Assembly: GCA_905215015.1 (NCBI GenBank)
Contig: CAJMOS010000001.1
Location: forward strand, 1 to 64,000
Source: an uncultured bacterium
Lineage (GTDB): Bacteria > Spirochaetota > Spirochaetia > Sphaerochaetales > Sphaerochaetaceae
Direction: 5' to 3'
Length of the DNA stretch: 64,000 nucleotides
Shown here: positions 20,734-28,618 of the stretch, in pieces
Layout: each line of letters opens with the position of its first letter
Position numbering within the stretch: the stretch's first letter is position 1
Notes under the pieces: model-generated
What the model was told of the DNA's origin: nothing
Seen by the model: the letters and a program-made list of their open reading frames with translations, nothing else
Database searches by the model: none
Position numbers and translations under genes: made by a program

Positions 20734-21609
20734 GTGTACGGGATCAGCTCCATCGGCATCAACCTTGGCGAAGCCATACTCGACGTAGCCGTCAACCATC
20801 TCGACACCGCCATTGACTCTGCCGAGGACCTGGAAGAACGCATCCAAGTTGTCATCGGAATCCTCAAAGCCATACAGGAACTCGCCTGCTGCGCCAAGAG
20901 AGAACTTGTCATTCTTGATCAGCTTGGCGATATCGGCATTGGCGGACACACTCAACGCATCATTGTAAGTCAGACCCACATTATCCCAGCCCTTGACCAA
21001 TCTCACGTTGTGGCCATAGCCAGCACCGACCTGTACGCCGTCAACCGGCTTGGAGGTGGCGGTGAAAGCGAAGGACGTGCCGACGCCACTGTCACTGACA
21101 GGAGCGGAAACAGCCTCGACACTCACCAGTTTGCCATACCCGACGGTGGCACCGACGATGGAAGCTTCCTTGCTCTGCGTGGCAACATTCAGATCCATGC
21201 GGTCAAGATCGTTGTCGGAATATGTGCCGTCATCATAGACGTTCTTGGTCTCGTAGTAATCATAGTAGCCGCCAAAAGCCTTCAGGGAGACATCGCCAAG
21301 GTCGACACCGGCACCCTTCAGAGCCTTGTCAAGGGCGATGGTCGCCTTCGCTCTGTAGTAATGGTCGCTGAAACCGCCACCATTTTCGTTGTTAGAAGCA
21401 GCATCAAAGGTGATGGTCCACAGGCTGTCCGGATCGGCGATGGTCAGGTTCATTCTGCCTTCCGGATTCTTCTTCAGAGTGGTCTTGTCGGTATCACCAA
21501 ACTGGAAGGTATATCCGACACGGATTCTGCCAGAGAACTTCACGTCGGCAGCAAAGGCCGCGGCACCAGCCAGCAGCATCGCAGCACCAAGTACAATAGC
21601 TTTCTTCAT
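20509..21609 (-). CDS. Outer-membrane porin-like protein, family copy 2
   Basis: A 366-residue porin with the family leader (KKAIVLGAAMLLAGAAAFA, cleavage before ADVKF), strands such as VKFSGRIRVGYTFQFGD and YHLDVAYLAEKDND, and a C-terminal Phe (PWIQIAF). The same GGAGATTTACGT leader precedes the ATG in every copy. Its last ~75 residues are identical to those of copy 4 through a 275-bp perfect DNA repeat, while the middle (around residues 210-290) differs. Its own terminator follows. It diverges from the toxin-antitoxin operon. Confidence 0.87.
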   Translation of the reverse strand: MKKAIVLGAAMLLAGAAAFAADVKFSGRIRVGYTFQFGDTDKTTLKKNPEGRMNLTIADPDSLWTITFDAASNNENGGGFSDHYYRAKATIALDKALKGAGVDLGDVSLKAFGGYYDYYETKNVYDDGTYSDNDLDRMDLNVATQSKEASIVGATVGYGKLVSVEAVSAPVSDSGVGTSFAFTATSKPVDGVQVGAGYGHNVRLVKGWDNVGLTYNDALSVSANADIAKLIKNDKFSLGAAGEFLYGFEDSDDNLDAFFQVLGRVNGGVEMVDGYVEYGFAKVDADGADPVHYMRVQANLNMVKGLGLDVYYQDYDLTNEADNDDFEIGAESSYTFGGVTYHLDVAYLAEKDNDNFKITPWIQIAF

Positions 21610-21639
21610 ACGTAAATCTCCATTTGCCCGAGGACCGTA

Positions 21640-21661
21640 TTTGTATTACATTTGTATTACA
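21640..21661. promoter_or_regulatory. Tandem 11-bp repeat between porin copy 2 and the toxin-antitoxin genes
   Basis: TTTGTATTACA occurs twice in direct tandem, exactly one helical turn apart, 20 bases before the antitoxin start and about 30 before the porin start. It is a plausible operator for the antitoxin. Confidence 0.45.
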
Positions 21662-21680
21662 AGATGACAAGGAGGTGGCT

Positions 21681-21956
21681 ATGGCTAAGAGCGTGGTATT
21701 CCAGGTGAGGATGGATTCCCAACTGAAAGCGGCAACAGAATCGCTATACCAGGATCTCGGCATGACATTTGCGGAAGCTGTCAGACTGTTTGCGGTGCAA
21801 AGCCTGATTGATGGCGGGCTTCCTTTCTCCATAAGCACACACAAAGGTACTTTAAGGGGGGCGCTCGCCTCGTATGCTGATTCCTCGTTGCGGGAAAAAG
21901 AATCCGATGCCTTTGCGAAGGCTATGGCAGGCAAGCATGGCAACAAAGCTGATTGA
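21681..21956 (+). CDS. RelB/DinJ-type antitoxin
   Basis: A 91-residue protein. The ATG at 21681 has AAGGAGG in front; the frame is open upstream but unsupported. The N-terminal ribbon-helix-helix motif (AKSVVFQVRMDSQLKAATESLYQDLGMTFAEAVRLF) is typical of DinJ/RelB DNA-binding antitoxins, and the C-terminal part (DSSLREKESDAFAKAMAG) would wrap the toxin. The next gene overlaps its end by 20 bases and encodes a PIN-domain protein. RHH antitoxins usually repress their own operon. Confidence 0.85.
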   Translation: MAKSVVFQVRMDSQLKAATESLYQDLGMTFAEAVRLFAVQSLIDGGLPFSISTHKGTLRGALASYADSSLREKESDAFAKAMAGKHGNKAD

Positions 21957-22326
21957 TGCGAATGTGATTCTCCGGTACCTGCTTGACGATGACAGCCAAA
22001 TGGCAGAGACAGCCCAAGCTGCGATTCAAGAAGGAGCATTCACCATTCCAAGCGTGATGGCGGAGGTCGTGTATGTCCTCAATGGCGTCTATCGGACGGA
22101 ACGGTCCAGGATTGCATCCGTTTTGGTGCGATTGCTGGACGAGGTGTCGATAGAAGATAAAGATGTCGTGAGTTACGGGCTTACGCTGTACGGGAAGACG
22201 AAGCTGGATTTTGTCGATTGCCTTTTGATTGCCAGGAATAGAGTCCTTGGAGAAGAAGTGCTCACGTTTGATAAGAAGATGTCCCACTGGCTGATATCGA
22301 AACCCGAACAGCATGGGAAGAACTGA
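21937..22326 (+). CDS. PIN-domain toxin (VapC-like ribonuclease)
   Basis: A 129-residue protein starting at the ATG at 21937 inside the antitoxin gene. The PIN-domain acidic residues are in place: Asp in KLIDANVILRYLL, Glu in MAEVVYVLNG, Asp in KLDFVDCLLIA and the last acidic position near VLTFDKKM. Such proteins cut RNA, often initiator tRNA. Pairing a DinJ-like antitoxin with a PIN toxin, rather than with YafQ/RelE, is a mixed but known combination. All expected active-site residues are present, so it should be functional. Confidence 0.85.
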   Translation: MATKLIDANVILRYLLDDDSQMAETAQAAIQEGAFTIPSVMAEVVYVLNGVYRTERSRIASVLVRLLDEVSIEDKDVVSYGLTLYGKTKLDFVDCLLIARNRVLGEEVLTFDKKMSHWLISKPEQHGKN

Positions 22327-22330
22327 AAAA

Positions 22331-22359
22331 TAAAATGGCCTCCCATCGCTGGGAGACCA
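22331..22359 (-). terminator. Intrinsic terminator of porin copy 3
   Basis: Stem TGGCCTCCCA / TGGGAGACCA (loop TCGC) preceded on the plus strand by AAAA. It is nearly identical to the one at 18787-18810 and lies 10 bases after the toxin stop, so it may serve both strands. Confidence 0.7.
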
Positions 22360-22385
22360 TGATACCTCAGTTCTTTCCTATCACA

Positions 22386-23528
22386 TTAGAAGGAAAGGGT
22401 GACGTACGGCATAATCTTGACATAGTCTTCGTTCTTTCCGGTCTTGATCTTACCAGTATCTTTAGTTCCGAACTGACCTTCAAGGTCAACATGGTAAGTA
22501 ACCTTGGCGAAAGTGTAGGAAGTCTCAAGACCAACAAGGCAACCATCGGTATCGAAATCGTCATCTCTATACCAAGGAGCAAGAGTCAGACCCTTGACCA
22601 AGTCCTTGATGGTAGCCTTCGCCATCAAATGGTTCACGTTCTTGGTCTTGTCGCTGGTGGTTCCCTTGAACTTCTGCTCGAACACATAGTCAACGCCCAA
22701 GCTGTACTTGTCGTATCCAACCTTGGCACCAGCGCCAACAAGGCTCAGGTTTCCGTCCTTGTCAGTGGTGTAGTCGGCATTGACGAAATCGTAGAACGCG
22801 CCTGCTTTCAGAGTAAGCTTGTCGACGTTGACGAATTTGTTGATGTCGACATCAACAGCACCTTGGACAACCCAGTTCATTTTTCCTTGCGAGGTGAAGA
22901 ATCTCTTGCCGATACCATTCTGGACATACGTTGCGCTGACCTTCACACCATCAACAGGAGTGACCACCGCGCTGACACCCTGATGGAGTTCACCCGTCGG
23001 GTCGAACTTATACTGGGCGCTCACCATCTTTCCATACCCAAGATCAATACTAGTCAGAGTAGAAGAAGAATCGTTGTCGAGAGAAGTCGCCTTCAACTGC
23101 TGATAATTCCTTCCGGAATAGTTGCCATAAGCGCTAGCCATGTTCTCGGTATCCTGATTGCCGATAGAGGCCTTAACGGTGAAGTCTCCCATATCGACAC
23201 CGCCGGCAGCCAAAGCCTTGGTGAAGTCAACAGTCAGTTTTGCCTTCATGTAGTAGTCGCCAAAACCACCACGCATCTCTTCATTTACAATCGGATCAGC
23301 ACCAAACGAGACAGCCCACAGGCCATCAGCATCAGCAACATCCAAATCCATTTCGGCTTCAGCTTTGTTGTCGCCATCGGTTTTTTCGCTGTTAACCCAC
23401 TTATCAGCATCGGTATAATACTGGAAGTTATAACCTGCTTTGAACGCGCCGCCAAATTTCACATCGGCAGCAAACGCCGTAGCACCAGCCAGCAGCATCG
23501 CAGCACCAAGTACAATAGCTTTCTTCAT
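22386..23528 (-). CDS. Outer-membrane porin-like protein, family copy 3
   Basis: A 380-residue porin with the shared leader (KKAIVLGAAMLLAGATAFA) and ribosome site. The mature part begins ADVKFGGAFKAGYNFQYY and ends MPYVTLSF. It is the most divergent intact minus-strand copy, lacking the long identical block that links copies 2 and 4. Strands include MDLDVADADGLWAVSFG and YHVDLEGQFGTKD. Role as for the other copies: an outer-membrane channel or surface protein. Confidence 0.87.
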   Translation of the reverse strand: MKKAIVLGAAMLLAGATAFAADVKFGGAFKAGYNFQYYTDADKWVNSEKTDGDNKAEAEMDLDVADADGLWAVSFGADPIVNEEMRGGFGDYYMKAKLTVDFTKALAAGGVDMGDFTVKASIGNQDTENMASAYGNYSGRNYQQLKATSLDNDSSSTLTSIDLGYGKMVSAQYKFDPTGELHQGVSAVVTPVDGVKVSATYVQNGIGKRFFTSQGKMNWVVQGAVDVDINKFVNVDKLTLKAGAFYDFVNADYTTDKDGNLSLVGAGAKVGYDKYSLGVDYVFEQKFKGTTSDKTKNVNHLMAKATIKDLVKGLTLAPWYRDDDFDTDGCLVGLETSYTFAKVTYHVDLEGQFGTKDTGKIKTGKNEDYVKIMPYVTLSF

Positions 23529-23745
23529 ACGTAAATCTCCATTTGCACGAGGAAATCCACGAAGAAGAAAAATAGCTATATGCTCTTGTATCTATGCATA
23601 TAGTGAGTCATGTACCGATTCTTGGAGGTATTGCCGAAAGCGGTTTCAAGAAACACTTCTTGCAATATGCCGTAGTTCTGAACCTCTGACTGGTCTGGGA
23701 AGAAAGAACAAAGCGATTGAGAGAATTTGCTGTCGGCTCGAAATG

Positions 23746-24020
23746 AAAAACGGCCTCCCGTTTCCGGGAGACCGTCCTTACCGACTTGGGTCAGATTAGA
23801 AAGCAATCTGGATCCACGGAGTAATCTTGAAGTTGTCGTTGTCCTTCTCGGCAAGATAGGCAACATCCAAGTGATAGGTGACTCCACCGAAGGTGTACGA
23901 AGACTCGGCACCAATCTCGAAGTCGTCATTGTCAGCCTCGTTGGTCAGATCGTAGTCCTGATAGTAGACATCAAGTCCAAGACCCTTGACCATGTTCAGG
24001 TTGGCCTGAACTCTCATGTA
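23746..24020. repeat. 275-bp perfect repeat, copy 2 (3' part of porin copy 4 plus terminator)
   Basis: Identical to 20459-20733. The terminator (stem 23751-23760 / 23765-23774, five As in front) lies inside it. Confidence 0.9.
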
Positions 24021-24905
24021 CTGGGCCTTGTCAACAGCAAGGGAATCATTGTCGATAGAGGTGTAGGCATACTCAACGTAGCCGTCAACCATCTCGACAC
24101 CACCGCTGACTCTGCCGAGGGCCTGGATGTACTGATACTGGCCTTCATCCTTATCCTCGAAACCAAACTGGAAATCACCAGCAGCAGCAAGAGAGAACTT
24201 GTCGTTCTTGATCAGCTTGGCGATATCAACATTGGCGGACGCATTCAAGCCGTTATTATAGGTCTGTCTGCCAAAGTAGTTGCCCTTACCGAACACAACA
24301 TTGTGGCCATAGCCAACACCAACCTTGACTCCGTCAACCGGCGTGGAGGTGGCGGTGAAAGCGAAGGCAGAGCCAACGCCACTGTCACTGACAGGAGCGG
24401 AAACAGCCTCAACACTCACCAGCTTGCCATATCCGACGGTGGCGCCGACGATGGAGGCTTCGGCGCTCTGCGTGGCAACATTCAGCTCCATGCGGTCAAC
24501 ATCATTGTCGGAATAGGTATTGTCGTCATAGACGTTCTTGGTCTCATACCAATCGTAGTAGCCACCGAAAGCCTTCAGGGAGACATCGCCAAGGTCGACA
24601 CCGGCACCCTTCAGGGCCTTGTCAAGGGCGATGGTTGCCTTCGCTCTGTAATAATGGTCGCTGAAACCACCGGTCTCGGTAGTACCAGTTTTGGAGGCAT
24701 CAAAGGTGATGGTCCAGAGGCTGTCCGGATCGGCGATGGTCAGGTTCATTCTGCCTTCCGGGTTCTTCTTCAGAGTGGTCTGATCGGTATCACCAAACTG
24801 GAAGTTATATCCGACACGGATTCTGCCAGAGAACTTCACGTCGGCAGCAAAAGCCGCGGCACCAGCCAGCAGCATCGCAGCACCAAGTACAATAGCTTTC
24901 TTCAT
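23796..24905 (-). CDS. Outer-membrane porin-like protein, family copy 4
   Basis: A 369-residue porin, close paralogue of copy 2: same leader, near-identical N-terminal half (GRIRVGYNFQFGDTDQTTLKKN...), identical last ~75 residues, and a variable middle (around residues 210-295: GKGNYFGRQTYNNG, EGQYQYIQALGR). The mosaic of identical and variable segments suggests gene conversion between the copies. It is the outermost minus-strand copy, with a 300-base AT-rich upstream region likely to carry its promoter. Confidence 0.87.
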   Translation of the reverse strand: MKKAIVLGAAMLLAGAAAFAADVKFSGRIRVGYNFQFGDTDQTTLKKNPEGRMNLTIADPDSLWTITFDASKTGTTETGGFSDHYYRAKATIALDKALKGAGVDLGDVSLKAFGGYYDWYETKNVYDDNTYSDNDVDRMELNVATQSAEASIVGATVGYGKLVSVEAVSAPVSDSGVGSAFAFTATSTPVDGVKVGVGYGHNVVFGKGNYFGRQTYNNGLNASANVDIAKLIKNDKFSLAAAGDFQFGFEDKDEGQYQYIQALGRVSGGVEMVDGYVEYAYTSIDNDSLAVDKAQYMRVQANLNMVKGLGLDVYYQDYDLTNEADNDDFEIGAESSYTFGGVTYHLDVAYLAEKDNDNFKITPWIQIAF

Positions 24906-25205
24906 ACGTAAATCTCCATTTTTGCGTGAGAATTAATTGTAAATTCAGTATGGATACCATATATGTAAGAATGATGAAATGAGATTGACGGCAGAGTGAA
25001 TTAATGTGTGATTAGAATGTTGAGCATAGTCTAAAAAGTTTTTCCAATGTAAAAAATGGTGATTTTGTGAGGTAAAATAGCCAATTTGTCAATCCCTTGA
25101 AGAATAGGCTGACACACTTTTCCTTTCTGTCATTTTTCTTTATACGCCTTCGAATTTTCAATTCCGCAAAGGAAATTGAGGTTCGGGAATCCTACCGATG
25201 AATAA
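24906..25205. other. AT-rich intergenic region upstream of porin copy 4
   Basis: 300 bases without a gene. A TACAAT hexamer reads leftwards near 24940 and could be the -10 of porin copy 4, but no good -35 is seen. No repeat or RNA structure stands out. Confidence 0.4.
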
Positions 25206-26651
25206 TTATGCAATTGTCCAGACAAGATTGGCAAGCACCTTTCCATCGCTCTGGGCAAGCTGCGCCTGTCCATGGTGCAGGCGGAGAATCTGCCCCACGA
25301 TAGGAAGGCCTAGCCCGTTTCCGCTCGCGCCCCTGCTCTTATCCCCTTTCGTCCAAGGTTCAAAAAAGTCCGTGTCCGGGGGAAGCGTGCCGTCATTCAT
25401 CACCGTGATGACCCCTTGTCCTACGCTCACGGCGATTGCATCCGGTGAAGCCTTCGCCGCATTGTCGATCAACTCCCGTAACGCCCGGGCAAGAAGTTCC
25501 GGATCTCCCGTGAATCCGGCCGCTTTCGAAGTAAACAGCGTCCTGTCCCGTACCGCCTCAGGCAGGGACATCCGGACGGTTTGGATGAACTCGGGAATGG
25601 AACAACTTTGGATATCCGCTTTGGTCGAGGGGCTGAGGAGCTTCGCGTAGTAGACAACCCGGTCAATCCGCTGGGCAAGGTCGTCGCTCTCCTTCTGCAG
25701 CTTGACCATCGTCTCATGCGTCATCGGGAACACCCCGTCCACTACTCCGTCCAACAACAGTTTCATGCTGGTCACGGGGGTCGCCAGGTCGTGGCTGATC
25801 GAGTTGAGCCACTCGCGCCTCGACACGTCATTCTGTGCAAGCTGGTGGTCCAGATTGGAGATCGACTCGTTGATGGCAAGGTTCTCGATGACGGTGGTCT
25901 TCGGCAGGGTGACGCCATGCTTGCCGCGAGACAGCTCCGACAAGGCTTCCTGGATGCCTTGGGAGTACCGCAGGTTCCGCCCGCTCATATACCAGGCAAG
26001 CACCAGGGCGAGCACGGTGGCAAGGACCATGGTCCATGCCATCGGCCAGAAGAACCCCTCAAGGAACTGGACGATCGGCCGGTATCCGAACGGAGTAAAG
26101 GTAAGCACATCGACAAACCCCACCGATTGTCCGTTGACCACCACCTGGATGGTGCCGGTCACATCCCTTGCCTCGAGGTTTCCCGGCAGAGTCAGGATCC
26201 TGGTCTCGTCCGGGTGCTTGGTGACCTCGGCAGAGTGGTTCAGCGAGCTGCCATCAAAACTTTGGTTGATGGTGACAACGGCGATCGGCGCGCGGGAAGA
26301 CTCGCTGTGAAGGTTGCCGTCAGCCATGTTCTTGCTGCGCTCTTCCTGCCGCCGTGGCTTGCCGTAGGCGAACTTCAACGTCCCTTCCGCGTCCCGGAGA
26401 AGCAGCCCGCTGACACGGTCTTCAGCCGCGCTGAGCAGCGGTTCTTCCAGCCGATCGGTGGAGAAGATGCCGTACGAGGCATACTCGTCCAGCTCTTTGG
26501 AGAAGTCCTCCACATATTCGGAGAAAATTTCGGTACGCCACTTTTGCGCCTGCCAGAGGCCGTTTCCGATGAAGACGGCAGCCTGCAGTCCCAGAATCAA
26601 TGCAATGACCAGGACAAACCCCAGGAACAACCGGACGAACAGCCTCCGCAT
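25206..26651 (-). CDS. Membrane sensor histidine kinase
   Basis: A 481-residue kinase. A membrane segment at residues ~7-30 (LFLGFVLVIALILGLQAAVFI), a periplasmic sensor domain of about 165 residues, a second membrane segment near 200-222 (WTMVLATVLALVLAWYM), a linker, then HisKA with the phospho-acceptor His in NSISHDLATPVTSMK and HATPase_c with the N-box RELIDNAAK and the G-box GASGNGLGLPIVGQI. It is the last gene of a leftward operon with two OmpR-type regulators, the nearer one 5 bases away. The sensed signal cannot be read from sequence. Confidence 0.92.
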   Translation of the reverse strand: MRRLFVRLFLGFVLVIALILGLQAAVFIGNGLWQAQKWRTEIFSEYVEDFSKELDEYASYGIFSTDRLEEPLLSAAEDRVSGLLLRDAEGTLKFAYGKPRRQEERSKNMADGNLHSESSRAPIAVVTINQSFDGSSLNHSAEVTKHPDETRILTLPGNLEARDVTGTIQVVVNGQSVGFVDVLTFTPFGYRPIVQFLEGFFWPMAWTMVLATVLALVLAWYMSGRNLRYSQGIQEALSELSRGKHGVTLPKTTVIENLAINESISNLDHQLAQNDVSRREWLNSISHDLATPVTSMKLLLDGVVDGVFPMTHETMVKLQKESDDLAQRIDRVVYYAKLLSPSTKADIQSCSIPEFIQTVRMSLPEAVRDRTLFTSKAAGFTGDPELLARALRELIDNAAKASPDAIAVSVGQGVITVMNDGTLPPDTDFFEPWTKGDKSRGASGNGLGLPIVGQILRLHHGQAQLAQSDGKVLANLVWTIA

Positions 26652-26656
26652 GCCCC

Positions 26657-27364
26657 TCAGCTCCTATGGCCGACGAAGCGGTAGCCATAGCCACGGACCG
26701 TCTCGATCCACGGACCGCCACCAAGTTTGGAGCGGATATTCTTGATGTGGGTGTCGACGATACGGTCGTAGGAATCCAAGGAATAGTCAAAGCATTTCTC
26801 CAGGATCTGGCTTCGGGCGACAAGTTCGGGAGTCTGGTAGATAAGGAAAGCCAGGATACGCCACTCGGCGCTGGTCAGGACGACCTCTTTCCCGTCCACG
26901 ACCAGCTGGTGGTCCTTCTCGTTCCAGTCCATCGTATGGTCCTGCATGACGAAGTGGCCGTCCTTCCGTTCGACGGCAGGCTTGTCGCTCTTGCCCTGAC
27001 GGCGCAGCACCGCCTTGACGCGCATGACCAGTTCCTTTGGAGAGAAAGGCTTGGTGATATAGTCGTCGGCCCCGAGCTCGAAGCCGAGGATCTTGTCGCT
27101 CTCCTCGACGCGGGCAGTCATGAAAATCACGGGGACCTCATGCTCCTTGTGCAGGTCCTTCACGAAGAGGAACCCGTCCCCGTCCGGCAGCATCACATCC
27201 TGGATCAACAGGTCGGGCAGTTTCCTGCCAAAAGCCTCCCGCTCCTCCTTCAGCGTGCCAAAGCTTTCCACCTGATAGCCGGAGAGCACCAGGTACTGCT
27301 TCACGCTCTCACGGATCATGTCGTGGTCCTCGACGATATAGATCAACACCTTGTTCTCAGCCAT
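26657..27364 (-). CDS. OmpR-family response regulator (second of tandem pair)
   Basis: A 235-residue regulator. The receiver domain has the acidic pocket EDHD, phospho-acceptor Asp in LLIQDVMLPDGDG, the switch Thr in IFMTARVEES and Lys in YITKPFSPKEL. The winged-helix output domain ends IETVRGYGYRFVG with the recognition region DRIVDTHIKNIRSKLG. It overlaps the other regulator gene by 8 bases and precedes the kinase gene. It is a paralogue of the neighbour rather than a copy: the receivers differ and the output domains are alike. Confidence 0.92.
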   Translation of the reverse strand: MAENKVLIYIVEDHDMIRESVKQYLVLSGYQVESFGTLKEEREAFGRKLPDLLIQDVMLPDGDGFLFVKDLHKEHEVPVIFMTARVEESDKILGFELGADDYITKPFSPKELVMRVKAVLRRQGKSDKPAVERKDGHFVMQDHTMDWNEKDHQLVVDGKEVVLTSAEWRILAFLIYQTPELVARSQILEKCFDYSLDSYDRIVDTHIKNIRSKLGGGPWIETVRGYGYRFVGHRS

Positions 27365-28106
27365 TTACTCCTTTCTCCTCCCCGACTTTCCGTTTGGAAC
27401 CCGAAGGTCCCATCCCTTTGCCGGTAAACCGGTAGCCATAGCCACGGACCGTCTCGATCCACTGGGGACCGAGCGGCCCGATCTTCGCCCTGATGTTCTT
27501 CACATGGGTGTCGACAATGCGGTCGTAGCTCTCGAAACTGTAATCGAAACAATGCTCGAGAATCTGGCTGCGGGTAATCAGGTTGCCCGAGTTGGCGACC
27601 AGATAGCTCATGATCCGCCACTCGGCGGCGGTGAGCGGGATGGCGGAACCGTCAATGGAGAACTGGTGGCTTGTCTCGTCCAAGGTCAGCACCGAGTTGT
27701 CCAGCACCCACTGGGAACCCTCGGCCACACCGTTCTGCATACGGTCGATACGGCGGAACAAAGCCTCGATGCGGAGTTCCAGCTCCTTGGCGGAGTAAGG
27801 CTTGCAGATGTAATCGTCACATCCCAGCTCGAAACCAAGGATGCGGTCGCTCTCGCTGGAACGCTCCGTGACGAAAAAGACGGGGAAGCCATAGCTTTGC
27901 TTCAGCTTTTTCACGAAGCTGAAGCCGTCACCCCCATCCGGATAGGTGACGTCGAGCAGCAACAGGTCGGGAATCTTCTTGGAGATTGCCGCCTGCAGCG
28001 CATGTAGCTCGCTGAACACCTCGACTTCGAACTCGTACATCGTCAGGAACCGCTGAAGACTGTCCCTGGCTTCCTGGTTGTCATCACAGAGATAGATTAC
28101 TTTCAT
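27357..28106 (-). CDS. OmpR-family response regulator (first of tandem pair)
   Basis: A 249-residue regulator and first gene of the operon. The receiver has DDNQEA, phospho-acceptor Asp in LLLLDVTYPDGGDGF, a switch Thr in FFVTERSSES and Lys in YICKPYSAKEL. The output domain carries DRIVDTHVKNIRAKIG and ends VRGYGYRFTG plus a short Gly/Lys-rich tail (GKGMGPSGSKRKVGEEKG). With the next regulator it shares one visible kinase. The near-identical recognition helices imply overlapping binding sites. Confidence 0.92.
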   Translation of the reverse strand: MKVIYLCDDNQEARDSLQRFLTMYEFEVEVFSELHALQAAISKKIPDLLLLDVTYPDGGDGFSFVKKLKQSYGFPVFFVTERSSESDRILGFELGCDDYICKPYSAKELELRIEALFRRIDRMQNGVAEGSQWVLDNSVLTLDETSHQFSIDGSAIPLTAAEWRIMSYLVANSGNLITRSQILEHCFDYSFESYDRIVDTHVKNIRAKIGPLGPQWIETVRGYGYRFTGKGMGPSGSKRKVGEEKGVNG

Positions 28107-28258
28107 AGCATTACTTATCAGACCTATCCCATGGTTTTCACAAGGGGAAGGCTTTTTTCTCCAATTAACTCGTTTATATTATCACATAAAGCACACATAA
28201 ACAACACAAATACAGCTTCACACTTGCATCATTTCCTTCCGTCAACGATACTTTTACC

Positions 28259-28618
28259 ATGCGCCGGACTACATGGATTCTCGATACTCTTGCGATACTT
28301 CTCTCCCTGTGCGTGATTGTGTTCCTTGCAACGCGACGCCCCGGTGGAAATGCGGCATACGTCCGCATCCAATCCCGCGACGGGGTCTACCAGTACCCGC
28401 TTTCCACGGACCGGACGATTTCGGTCATGGGTCCTCTCGGCCCTACCGTGATCCAAATCAAAGACGGCCAGGTCATGTTTCTTTCCAGTCCTTGCCCGGG
28501 ACAGGACTGCGTGCACCACGCGCCGCTTTCCCAGGACGGCGCTTTCAACGCCTGCCTTCCCAACCAGGTGCTGGTGACCATCGAGAGCCAAGGGGAGGTG
28601 GATGATGTCACGACGTGA
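28259..28618 (+). CDS. NusG domain II-containing protein
   Basis: A 119-residue membrane-anchored protein: one N-terminal helix (TWILDTLAILLSLCVIVFLAT) and an outside domain of the NusG_II type (YVRIQSRDGVYQYPLSTDRTISVMGPLG), with the conserved Cys pair region SSPCPGQDCVHHAPL. Such proteins are usually encoded next to Gx-type or electron-transport genes in anaerobes. The downstream gene starts 17 bases inside this one. No clear ribosome site is visible before its ATG. Confidence 0.82.
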   Translation: MRRTTWILDTLAILLSLCVIVFLATRRPGGNAAYVRIQSRDGVYQYPLSTDRTISVMGPLGPTVIQIKDGQVMFLSSPCPGQDCVHHAPLSQDGAFNACLPNQVLVTIESQGEVDDVTT

